Shown here one piece after another: positions 36,201-43,958 of a stretch of DNA of 64,000 nt. The stretch comes from Treponema sp. J25. GTDB lineage: Bacteria > Spirochaetota > Spirochaetia > Treponematales > Breznakiellaceae. A model generated the notes under the pieces. That model was not told the origin of the DNA, did not search any database, and worked only from the letters and a program-made list of their open reading frames with translations. The position numbers and the translations under genes are program-made. The stretch covers positions 25,965-89,964 of the forward strand of contig NZ_PTQW01000018.1 of NCBI RefSeq assembly GCF_004343725.1, in the 5' to 3' direction. Every line of letters starts with the position of its first letter. The first letter of the stretch is position 1.

Positions 36201-37332
36201 CCCGTTTTTCTGCAAGCAGAAACAGGAGATCCCGCTGGAGCCCATTGGTGTCCTGGAACTCATCAATCATGATGGCCCGAATTTCTTCTTTGTAAAATTG
36301 GCGGAGGGCCCTATCGTTTTTTAAAATATCCAGGGCAAGTTCAGAGAGGTCCCGAAAAGAAAGAAGGGCCCTCTGGCGCCGCTCCCGGTTAAACCGCTGG
36401 GCAAAATCATCCAGAACAATGCCCAGGGCCTGATAAGCCTCTTGGTAAATCACAAAGATTTCTACCTGTGCCAGTTTTTCCCTCACATCTCTCAGTTGGG
36501 TAAGAAGTTCCTTCCACTCCACAAGAAAAGGCCTGGTAAGCCGGCCCCTGGGCATGTCCGTTTCTTTAGCCCACCTGAGAAACTCGGCGGGTAACTTCCC
36601 CGTCCTTTCATATTCCCCGGCCCAGCGCTCTAACATTCGAAGTGGCTCTTGATAGTTCTGGGGGACCTCATAGGTTTCTCCCAGGGCTACAAATCTCTTA
36701 AGAAATTCCTCCCCTTCTTTTTGTTTTCTTTGATATTGTCGCTCCGCGTCCTGTAACAGACCCTCGAGAGCCTCGGTGAATGTTTTTTGAGGGATTAATG
36801 AGACATGTTCGATGGCGAGGTGAACAAAAAAATCCTCCACCACCCTATCAAACGAGGCAAGGGCCACGAGGGTACGGACCGCCCTATTATCCCGGTGTTC
36901 CATCAAACATTCCAGGGCACAGTGGCGGGCCAGAGCTTCCAGCGCCAGGGGCTCCACCATAAAAGACGGGGAAATGCCATAGGTGGTACACCCACTGCGA
37001 ACAATAGTAGCGCAGAAGGAATCGAGGGTAGCAATTCGGGCTTCGTGGAAATGTTCCAGTTGTTCCGCCAGAAACTCATCGGACCCCTGGAGATGCTCTT
37101 GCTGTAAGCGCCGATAGATACGGTCCAGCATTTCCATGGCCGCTTTGCGGGTAAACGTTAGGGTAAGGATCGAGTGAACCGGCAGCCGCCGTTCCTTTAC
37201 GAGCCGCACGTACCGTTCGCTGAGAATAGCCGTTTTCCCCGACCCTGCCCCGGCGGCAACCACCACATTGTGATCCGCCCGACAGGCCGCTTCTTGAAAG
37301 ACATCCAGTCTCATAGACGCGTAGCTCTCCAT
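33268..37332 (-). CDS. addA: AddA-like helicase-nuclease (UvrD superfamily)
   Basis: This 1354-residue protein has UvrD/RecB-type helicase motifs: VVAAGAGSGKTAILSERYV (Walker A, ~25-45), RAIMIDEFQDTNGLQRDLLF (Walker B), LFFVGDEKQSIYRFRGAD, EVSFLTIHKSKGLQFPVVII and LLYVAATRAEQRLI. The C-terminus has a PD-(D/E)XK nuclease signature (VRGAMDLIYETEQ then CIIVDFKTDKE). With the partner gene upstream it should process DNA double-strand ends for recombination. A long, poorly conserved, proline/glutamate-rich stretch (~930-1130) separates the helicase from the nuclease and makes the protein longer than typical AddA. Its start overlaps the end of the partner gene by 22 bp. Confidence 0.85.
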   Translation of the reverse strand: MESYASMRLDVFQEAACRADHNVVVAAGAGSGKTAILSERYVRLVKERRLPVHSILTLTFTRKAAMEMLDRIYRRLQQEHLQGSDEFLAEQLEHFHEARIATLDSFCATIVRSGCTTYGISPSFMVEPLALEALARHCALECLMEHRDNRAVRTLVALASFDRVVEDFFVHLAIEHVSLIPQKTFTEALEGLLQDAERQYQRKQKEGEEFLKRFVALGETYEVPQNYQEPLRMLERWAGEYERTGKLPAEFLRWAKETDMPRGRLTRPFLVEWKELLTQLRDVREKLAQVEIFVIYQEAYQALGIVLDDFAQRFNRERRQRALLSFRDLSELALDILKNDRALRQFYKEEIRAIMIDEFQDTNGLQRDLLFLLAEKRDRLCDGIPLPEDLEENKLFFVGDEKQSIYRFRGADVTVFNSLAQDLSRANPPGLSPVLHIQNNYRSAKELLAFFNVLFRKIFSSPSAEVPPYEATYRFDALYPFSEERGHDREIPSDPAIRLKGGPQQTRRVEIYLAEEDTPEVKNLKTGNESEALCIAQRILKGVREGEFHFGDVALLFRTTTHQGVFEQIFQRIGIPYRAIDPRGVFTEGPVHDIYALFRLVLAPRDTNAYGTVLRSPLVGLGDQVTSRILYDAARPGGASFPFPPDPPSHWWNDGVAEENSQEERRRYELGRQLYEFIQKKIDKVGLAALMASLWYEWGYRSYLLQHPRGSHLVDQFEYLYHLALDADRRGLSAAAFVDELAPRIGSKERLTGIDGEGEKAQNEVSFLTIHKSKGLQFPVVIIPLCGSSLKGEKMDSLYYWHPEWGPIVVLEDPAKKKEDKVRSYYFEIAKEEEAKKAFAEFKRLLYVAATRAEQRLIFVGRRRGLKKQEDSGVQEEQSEKESSSTQEPSEESLRRILQAPLAKDDKKEKTFFDLLASAFGTENGMDPALYSLAPLSLLDKKALEEGIEAARKQRLSLVENRPLFQKDVQGDAPVAPAGRSAALEESPSMRGKRAEQEEPPGDGMKYGESVILEPPLAFPWWTSPTAMEVVWQGEKRFDLHIGAQDGGQRHDARKEAEVSLPFSREPILPAPEKELSPAASGSAAAKAERGHAGYLMEAKEESLETAFGTLSHSILAYVFPRLRGLADQVPEGTAPFANEKSPPKREGGRSLQGELFDETLETWRRQFSVGELMEALPSSVRRSFSRLGVPQKKQETLVTEALEQALRFFQSPYGHEVLRSSNYCFEFPFLFHLPLFSSDEKGPFQSILVRGAMDLIYETEQECIIVDFKTDKEILPELHRVQLECYRLGAPAFSDKQVRCFLYYLRHEEIREMTDPLAPDVLFKLAQETLKRTDSMGLMEDPLVFMPEGEGGF

Positions 37333-40300
37333 TCTTCAGGAGCATAGCCCTTCCATCGTCCCGAAAGGCGATCCGCCGCAAACGGGACCCGACACACGGA
37401 CCGAACCGAACAATCCTCACACACCTCTTGATGCTCCAGGTCCGGTACGGGGAAATCCCCCGATTCAAGGGCCTCAATGTATGCTTCACAGAGCCAATCC
37501 ACCATCTCAAGGGTAGCTTCGTAGCTATCCCGGGTAACCGGTAAACGGCGGCTGTTCGTTGCAGACCCTATGGGGTCAATCACCTTCTGCAGATTTCCCT
37601 CTTCCAGCGAATACAAGCGGGCCCGATGCACCTTTCTGCATTTTTCTTCTATCGGGGTGTGTTCCACCATCCGGATATACGCCGCTATTTGAAGGTCGTA
37701 CATGTTTTCCCGGGAGGGAAGGGCGCTTTCCTGGAGAAGCAGGGCCCCCGGATCGGGAAGCCGCTTCCGCTTAAAATCGGTAATCATGAGGTTCCCCTCC
37801 CTATCCATCGTCAAAAGATCAATTCGTCCAGCCAGTCGGTAGGAGGAAGCGGCCCCTTCTTTTCGAGGCAAGGCATAGAAGGCCCCATCGAATTCCACCC
37901 CCACGATGCGATGCCCTGAGAGATTCTCCATATCCTGGGCCAGGTAGTCCCGTAGACGCCCCCCAATGCGAGTAATCAGCATGTTGTAGACCTCTTCCTG
38001 GAACACCCCTTCCTGGCGTGTAAAGGTCTTTCGTACCCCTTCGATATGGGTTTCGAGAATTTTCTGGTACCGCTCCAATTGCCCCCCTTCGAGGGTCCCC
38101 TCTTTCTGCAGTTCCTTAAAAAAGCCCTCCAGAATAGCATGGTACACCAGCCCCTCGTCCCGGGCATCCACGGTGACCACCTCTGTTTCCTGTTCCTGTA
38201 TCCTGAGGGCCTGCTGCAAAAACCACGCATAGGGGCAGCGAAGAAAGAGGTTTAAGCTCGAGGGGGAAATTTCGTTTTTGAATCGAGCTTGTATTTTTTC
38301 TAACAGGGCCGGATCCTCCAGGGATTCTCGCCGAAGGTCATACCAGAGGTGGCCCCCTCCCTGGGGGTAGTGCCGCCGGGCAAGGCGCGTAGCCGCAAGG
38401 ACCTGGGCAGCGGTTTCTGTCCCCCCCAGGGGATCGCCCTTCTCGTAGGGATCCTGCTGGAACAGCCAGTTAACCAGATCCCCCAGGGATATTCCTGACG
38501 ACATACGGGGAACCTGCCCTGGCGAAGAGGCCCCCCCGGCATTCCACTCCACAATCCGGAGGGCCTGATGGGGAAGGCAATAGGAACCGTCCAGGGTCCG
38601 CTGGGGGACCGTAAAAAACACCACGTCGCTTCCCCCTTTGTAGGCCTGGATAAAAAAGGGAGTAAGGTCCTTGCTCTTTATTTCCAGAGCGGCCTTCCGG
38701 TCTTCCCGCAGTAAGGGGCCCTCATCAGCCACCACGGAAAGGGCGTCCTGGCTGGCATTCATCACGATATGCAGGCTCCCCCCACAGCCTGCCGCAACCC
38801 GGTAGGGATATACCCGGATTCCCGCCCCTTTCCCCTGGGCCACATAGGGGGTTTGCTTTAAGTGCTGGATAAATAACGCATAGGGGTTCTCTACTGCAAA
38901 ATCCTGCAAAGAGGCCTCAAGACGAATTAACTGTTCAAGCTCGTCCTGGGCAATCGCAAAGACCGGATCCACCAGGTCATCCATGGCAGATCGATCGATA
39001 AAAGCGGTGATAAACTCATCAAGGTACTGCTTCAGCTTATCAAAAGAGGGGGCAAAAAGACACTTTTGAACCCGCCGTTTGAGTCCTTGATAGTACGTTT
39101 CCAGTTCCGCCACCGCCGGTCCATACCACCCTTTGGCGGCGAGGTCCTGGTCTGAGAAGGTCTTTACCTTTTTAAAGGTTTCAAGCCATACATCCTGCGG
39201 CGTCTCTCCTTCCCGAAAGCCCGCGAGGCAGCGAAAGAGTTTCCCAAATTCCAGGAGCCACAGATTCTTTTTTCGTTCCTTCCAGGGGATTGCCCCATCT
39301 TCCAGAAAGTAGCGAAGGGCATCGTAGGACCAGAGGGATGCTTCTACTTCCTGCATGCGGAGGAAAAAACTTCCCCCCGGTAATTCGGCCAAAAAGCGCC
39401 CCTGTTGAATCTGGAGGGGCACATCCCGCAGGGCGCTTTCCAACTGCAGGAGTTCCCGGTACTTTTCCAGTTCCGGGATCGATATCAGGATATCCTGACA
39501 ACGGTAAAGGCCACTCCGCAGGAGTTCCCGCAGTAAGAGTATCACAAATCGAACTTCTTCCCGGATCGTAGAAAAGGAGAGCGCCCCCTGGTGCAGTTCC
39601 CCGAGGAGGGTGGTAAGACACGCTCTTTTCTCCTCTTCCGAAGGCCCGATAACCGGAGAATCCAAACACGGTGTTTCTTTGTGCTGGCGCTGGGCTTCGT
39701 TTTCTGGAACGTCACCGGCTCCCCCTTTTTGCATGTCTTCCCTCTCCAGCACAGAAAGGGGGACCCTTTTCACTGCAGGGGGCAGGGCCCCTTCAAACTG
39801 ATCCCAATCTTCGAGTAATTCGGGGAAAAAGATAATCCACTCAGCGGGATTCTCCGAGAACTCCCCTTCTTTCCAGGAGGGCTCAAAAAAACCCTGTTTT
39901 GTAAGGAATTGGGCGTACCAATGATACAAAAGAACCACATCTCGATAGTACGGGTTCTGTACCTGCTGAAACCAGGACGGCATCGAGAAGGACAGGCTAT
40001 CTGAGAAAAAGAGGGGCGCCGATATGGAACCGTCGGGGGCGGAGCCGGCCCTTCCATCCTGTTCAGTTCTGGCGGTCTGGTTTGCAATGGCCTCAACTAT
40101 TTTTTTAAGAGCCGGAAGGAGTTCCGCCACGTAGGGCACAAAGACCTGATATTCCGCCGCATAGGCGGGTGGAATGAGCTCATACAAAAGGGGCTTACCT
40201 TCCTGGGTGTGCTTTTTGTTTTCTCTTAAACAGTGGGTAGCAAAAAGGAGCCGTAACAGCCGATTAGCGGGCCGGAGTTTTTCTTCCCGCTGCGAAAGGG

Positions 40301-40478
40301 CCTCTTCCTTAAACACGTCCCAGGCAATAAAGCGCCGCAGGTCCAGGGGTTTATCGGTGGCCACACAGGTGGTTTCTGCCCAGTGCCGGGCAACTACCGA
40401 GGAAGGGAAAACAAAGCGAACATCCCGATTCTGAAGATGGTTCAAAATGATGGAAAGAACAGCCGAAGGAGAGTCCAT
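37311..40478 (-). CDS. addB: AddB-like nuclease subunit with probable Fe-S cluster
   Basis: This protein of about 1055 residues is the partner of the AddA-like helicase. The N-terminus (VRFVFPSSVVARHWAETTC) occupies the place of a helicase motif I but lacks a GxGKT, as in RexB/RecC-like inactive helicases. The C-terminal nuclease has LNLFLRCPYAWFLQQ, LAGRIDLLTMDREG, MITDFKRKRLPD and AAYIRMVEH. It ends with VCEDCSVRSVCRVPF; with the earlier Cys of RCPYAW this gives the four-cysteine iron-sulphur arrangement of AddB. The start at 40478 is chosen because an extended -10 box ends 8 bp before it; upstream in-frame codons add only an unlikely leader. Confidence 0.8.
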   Translation of the reverse strand: MDSPSAVLSIILNHLQNRDVRFVFPSSVVARHWAETTCVATDKPLDLRRFIAWDVFKEEALSQREEKLRPANRLLRLLFATHCLRENKKHTQEGKPLLYELIPPAYAAEYQVFVPYVAELLPALKKIVEAIANQTARTEQDGRAGSAPDGSISAPLFFSDSLSFSMPSWFQQVQNPYYRDVVLLYHWYAQFLTKQGFFEPSWKEGEFSENPAEWIIFFPELLEDWDQFEGALPPAVKRVPLSVLEREDMQKGGAGDVPENEAQRQHKETPCLDSPVIGPSEEEKRACLTTLLGELHQGALSFSTIREEVRFVILLLRELLRSGLYRCQDILISIPELEKYRELLQLESALRDVPLQIQQGRFLAELPGGSFFLRMQEVEASLWSYDALRYFLEDGAIPWKERKKNLWLLEFGKLFRCLAGFREGETPQDVWLETFKKVKTFSDQDLAAKGWYGPAVAELETYYQGLKRRVQKCLFAPSFDKLKQYLDEFITAFIDRSAMDDLVDPVFAIAQDELEQLIRLEASLQDFAVENPYALFIQHLKQTPYVAQGKGAGIRVYPYRVAAGCGGSLHIVMNASQDALSVVADEGPLLREDRKAALEIKSKDLTPFFIQAYKGGSDVVFFTVPQRTLDGSYCLPHQALRIVEWNAGGASSPGQVPRMSSGISLGDLVNWLFQQDPYEKGDPLGGTETAAQVLAATRLARRHYPQGGGHLWYDLRRESLEDPALLEKIQARFKNEISPSSLNLFLRCPYAWFLQQALRIQEQETEVVTVDARDEGLVYHAILEGFFKELQKEGTLEGGQLERYQKILETHIEGVRKTFTRQEGVFQEEVYNMLITRIGGRLRDYLAQDMENLSGHRIVGVEFDGAFYALPRKEGAASSYRLAGRIDLLTMDREGNLMITDFKRKRLPDPGALLLQESALPSRENMYDLQIAAYIRMVEHTPIEEKCRKVHRARLYSLEEGNLQKVIDPIGSATNSRRLPVTRDSYEATLEMVDWLCEAYIEALESGDFPVPDLEHQEVCEDCSVRSVCRVPFAADRLSGRWKGYAPEEWRATRL

Positions 40479-40486
40479 ATATCGAT

Positions 40487-40495
40487 AGTATAGCA
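40487..40495 (-). promoter_or_regulatory. Extended -10 promoter of the addB-addA operon
   Basis: On the minus strand TGC-TATACT (40487-40495) is an extended -10 element. Only ATCGATAT separates it from the chosen ATG at 40478, and no ribosome site exists, so a leaderless transcript is likely. No clear -35 box is visible, which an extended -10 can compensate for. Confidence 0.55.
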
Positions 40496-40573
40496 TGGAT
40501 AGAAAAAAAGCATGAAGAAGCAATACGCCATTTTGAGGTCCCAGCTAGCGGATAGCAGCTTCAGAGGAGAACT

Positions 40574-41341
40574 TCATCGGACGATAAGAAGATGCCGCTC
40601 TTCTTCAAGGAAAGGGACCTCCACAGGAATGGCCTGCCAGTTCCCCGCCAGCGACACCTTTTCAAGAGGGGCCATTTCTTCTGTTATCTTTTCCCGGCGC
40701 CCCTTATAGGCCGCAATGAGCCCTCCTGGCTTTAATCGCTCCCGCATGGCTTTAAGCAGTTTCGCATCCAGGGGATGAAAGGCCCGAAAGGTGATGATAT
40801 CAAAGGGACCGCTCCGGGAACGCGCAAGGTCGATCTCTTCCACCCGAACCGAGGGCAGGTGCAGGACCGCCAGGGTGTTCTGCAAAAAACCTGCCCGCCG
40901 TCCCATCCGTTCTATCAGGGTGATCTGCCAATGGGGACAGCAGATCGCCAGGGGAATCCCTGGCAAGCCCCCTCCGCTTCCCACGTCGGCAAGCGTAAGC
41001 GGGACGATGGGATGCTCCTGGGCCTCCGGGGATCGCTCTTTTCCCCCGGCAAGGGAAGCAGGGAGAGGCTGCTCGGGGCGCCATTTTTTCCCTTCCCCTT
41101 CCAATAAGTTCAGCAGTATCCCCAGGGGAGCAAGGGAATCGAGGATGTGTTTTACCACCAATTCTTTTCGATCCGCCGTGCCCACAAGACCATAGGCAGG
41201 ATTAAACCGTTCTATTTCATCAATATACTGCAAGAGAAGCTCCTGGCTCGCCGCTTCCCGCCCTGCCAGAAGCTCCTTAAACAGGGGATACCGCTCACAG
41301 AGGGTGCTTATTCCTTGCGAAAGGAGTTCCTCCTCCCTCAC
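40574..41341 (-). CDS. rsmG: 16S rRNA (guanine-N7)-methyltransferase
   Basis: This 255-residue enzyme methylates N7 of G527 in 16S rRNA using S-adenosylmethionine. Landmarks are FNPAYGLVGTADRKELVVKH (the family's substrate-binding loop), VKHILDSLAPL, the SAM-binding loop LADVGSGGGLPGIPLAI, then FDIITFRAFHPL and LIAAYKGRREK. An insert of about 30 residues (near 85-115, rich in Pro/Glu/Gly) lies just before the SAM loop and is not usual for the family. The GTG start overlaps the tex stop codon by 4 bp (GTGA), so the two are translationally coupled. Confidence 0.92.
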   Translation of the reverse strand: MREEELLSQGISTLCERYPLFKELLAGREAASQELLLQYIDEIERFNPAYGLVGTADRKELVVKHILDSLAPLGILLNLLEGEGKKWRPEQPLPASLAGGKERSPEAQEHPIVPLTLADVGSGGGLPGIPLAICCPHWQITLIERMGRRAGFLQNTLAVLHLPSVRVEEIDLARSRSGPFDIITFRAFHPLDAKLLKAMRERLKPGGLIAAYKGRREKITEEMAPLEKVSLAGNWQAIPVEVPFLEEERHLLIVR

Positions 41342-43764
41342 CGTTTTTTATCCTTCTCCTGCATTTTCCGCAGGGCCTCCGCAAAGGGATTGTACATGGT
41401 ACCATCATCGTCCCTATCATCTCTTCCAAAGGGTTTCCCGGGCCCTCGCTGGTCCTTTGCCGGTCTGGCCGACTGCTGCGGCTGTTCAGAACCGGAGGTG
41501 GCGCCGCCGGCCGGCGCTTTCGCTGTGGTTACCACAACGCGGCGCTTTTCTCCTTCTTTTTTCGCTCCCGCCACCGCTGGCTTTGCGGCGGCCGTGACCG
41601 ATCCACTTCCGGTCGATTGGCTCTTCAGAGAAAGGCTGATGCGCCGTCTATCCGTATCAAGACCAATGATGCGGAACTGCCGCACATCCCCCACCTTGAG
41701 CACTTCCATAGGGTCCTGCACAAAGTGATCGGCCATCTCGCTGATATGGAGCAGGGCCGTTTCTTTTATCCCCAGGTCCACGAAGGCCCCAAAGTCCACT
41801 ACATTTTTCACTTTACCCGTAACCACCATCCCTTCCCGCAGATCCTCAAAAGACACTACCCCTTTTTGCATCACCGGTTTGGGGTAATCTTCCCGGGGGT
41901 CCCGGTTGGGCTTTTTCAACTCCTCTTCCAGGTCCGTTAGGGTGGTGTCTCCAACCCCATATTTTTCTTTAAGGAGCTTTCGATCTTCCACCGAAAGGCT
42001 CCCCTTGGTTTTAAGAATTCCATAGATTTCCCGGGCAATTTCGTAATTTTCCGGGTGCACCCAGGTATTATCCAGGGGATCGGGACTCTCCGGGATTTTT
42101 AAGAAACCGGCACATTGCTCAAAAGTTTTAGGCCCCATTCCCGGCACCTGGAGTAATTCCTGTCGACTGAGAATTTTCCCCTTTTCCTCCCGGTATTTCA
42201 CCAATTTTTTAGCCAGGGAACTGTTAATCCCCGACACATACTTAAGAAGCGAAAAGCTTGCCGTATTCAGGTTTACCCCGACATTGTTCACCACCGACTG
42301 GACCACTTCATCCAGGGTTTCGGAAAGCTTTTTCTGGTTCACATCGTGCTGGTATAACCCGACGCCGATAGACTTAGGATCAATCTTGACCAATTCCGCC
42401 AGGGGATCCTGCAAACGCCGACCAATAGAGATAGCCCCCCGGATGGTAAGGTCCAGGTCGGGGAATTCCTCCCGGGCGATGTCGCTGGCCGAATACACCG
42501 AAGCCCCGTCTTCATCCACCACGGTGTACAGGACCTCCAGGTTGTTTTCGCTAATCACCTGGGAAACCAGTTCCTGCACTTCGTGGGTGCCGGTCCCGTT
42601 CCCCACCGCAATGAGTTGAACATTGTAAGTTTTAATCCCTTCAAGGAGGGTTTTCTTTGCTTCCTCTGGTCGATGTTGGTAGATAACAAAACTTCCCAGG
42701 TATTTGCCGGTCTCATCAAGGGCGGCGCACTTGGTGCCTGTTCGAATGCCGGGGTCAATGCCCAGCACGCGGGTCCCCTTAATGGGCTGCTGCATGAGAA
42801 GGTTTTTCAGGTTCTGGCTAAAGACAGAAATACCGTGATCATCGGCAGCTTCGCTCTGATCGCCCCGGATTTCCCGGATAACCGCAGGGGACAGAAGCCG
42901 CTTTAGCCCGTCCTCGATAGCCGTTTTATGATAGTCGTTATGAATCAGGTACCGGCTCTGGAGCAGTTCCGTGGCCCGGTTTTCGTCCACATCGATGGTT
43001 ACTTCCAGTTCTCCTTCCCGTTCGCCCCGGTTAATCGCCAGGATCCGGTGGGGCTTAATCTGAGAAAGGGGTTCCTGGTAATCCCAATACATCTGGTAGG
43101 TACTGGTCTTTCGTTTTTCTTCGTCCCCAAGACCTTTTACGATGATTCTCCCATCGGTAAGGTAGAAGTCCTTTATTTTCTTGCGATTATCCGGGTCCTG
43201 GGCGACCTCTTCGGCAATGATATCCATCGCCCCCTGCAGGGCATCATCCACGGTAGGCACCGAAAGCTCAGGATGTTCGGGATCTTCCTTGATGAATTCC
43301 CGGGCCTTCTCCCGCAGGGGCGCCGCCTCAAGTTCCTTCATAGCCCCAGCCAGGGGTTCAAGCCCTTTTTCTTGAGCCACCATGCCCCGGGTTTTCTTTT
43401 TCCGTTTGAAGGGAGCATAGATATCTTCTAATTCCGCTAATGTGGCGGCCTTCGTTATGTTTTCATAGAGGGTCTCTGTCAGTTTTCCCTGCTCAAAAAT
43501 GCTCCGGATAATCTCAATCCGGCGACCTTCCAGGTTCTTCCCGCTGGTAAAAAGGTGATCTATTTCCCGTACCTGGACTTCGTCCAGGCTTCCCGTTTTT
43601 TCTTTCCGGTATCGGGCGATAAAAGGAACCGTACAACCTTCGTTAAAAAGGCTGATAACCGCTGAAACCTGACTCAGGTTAATCGAGAGGGTTTCAGCAA
43701 TCCGTTTCATCAAGGCCACTTCGTTGACCACGAGACTATCAATAAATTCCTGTGTTAATTCCAT
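41338..43764 (-). CDS. tex: Tex family RNA-binding transcription accessory protein
   Basis: This 808-residue protein shows the full Tex domain order. The N-terminal helical domain contains GCTVPFIARYRKEKTGSLDE; the YqgF-like RNase fold begins VLGIDPGIRTGTKCAALDE; the helix-hairpin-helix part includes NTASFSLLKYVSGINSSLAK and LLQVPGMGPKTFEQCAGFL. The C-terminal S1 RNA-binding domain (GMVVTGKVKNVVDFGAFVDL to RRISLSLKS) is followed by a basic low-complexity tail. Tex binds nucleic acids and affects transcription elongation and stress survival in other bacteria. It lacks a ribosome site; a TACAAT box ends 8 bp before the ATG. It is followed by rsmG with overlap. Confidence 0.94.
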   Translation of the reverse strand: MELTQEFIDSLVVNEVALMKRIAETLSINLSQVSAVISLFNEGCTVPFIARYRKEKTGSLDEVQVREIDHLFTSGKNLEGRRIEIIRSIFEQGKLTETLYENITKAATLAELEDIYAPFKRKKKTRGMVAQEKGLEPLAGAMKELEAAPLREKAREFIKEDPEHPELSVPTVDDALQGAMDIIAEEVAQDPDNRKKIKDFYLTDGRIIVKGLGDEEKRKTSTYQMYWDYQEPLSQIKPHRILAINRGEREGELEVTIDVDENRATELLQSRYLIHNDYHKTAIEDGLKRLLSPAVIREIRGDQSEAADDHGISVFSQNLKNLLMQQPIKGTRVLGIDPGIRTGTKCAALDETGKYLGSFVIYQHRPEEAKKTLLEGIKTYNVQLIAVGNGTGTHEVQELVSQVISENNLEVLYTVVDEDGASVYSASDIAREEFPDLDLTIRGAISIGRRLQDPLAELVKIDPKSIGVGLYQHDVNQKKLSETLDEVVQSVVNNVGVNLNTASFSLLKYVSGINSSLAKKLVKYREEKGKILSRQELLQVPGMGPKTFEQCAGFLKIPESPDPLDNTWVHPENYEIAREIYGILKTKGSLSVEDRKLLKEKYGVGDTTLTDLEEELKKPNRDPREDYPKPVMQKGVVSFEDLREGMVVTGKVKNVVDFGAFVDLGIKETALLHISEMADHFVQDPMEVLKVGDVRQFRIIGLDTDRRRISLSLKSQSTGSGSVTAAAKPAVAGAKKEGEKRRVVVTTAKAPAGGATSGSEQPQQSARPAKDQRGPGKPFGRDDRDDDGTMYNPFAEALRKMQEKDKKR

Positions 43765-43772
43765 GGGGCAAA

Positions 43773-43800
43773 ATTGTACTCAGGGCTTTGAAAAAGTAAA
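43773..43800 (-). promoter_or_regulatory. Promoter of tex-rsmG, probably giving a leaderless mRNA
   Basis: On the minus strand TTTACT (43795-43800) and TACAAT (43773-43778) are 16 bp apart. TTTGCCCC alone separates the -10 box from the tex ATG, so the transcript would start at the start codon. Confidence 0.55.
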
Positions 43801-43958
43801 GAGGCTGAACCTTCAGAAGGCGGCGCTTTTGCATGCATTCCTGTTTTTAAATGAATTAGCAGAAAATAGATATTTTTGCAAATATATATCATAAAATATT
43901 ATATAATGCGGAATACTCTTGAATAAAACAACAAATAAGCATATTTTCTATATTTATC

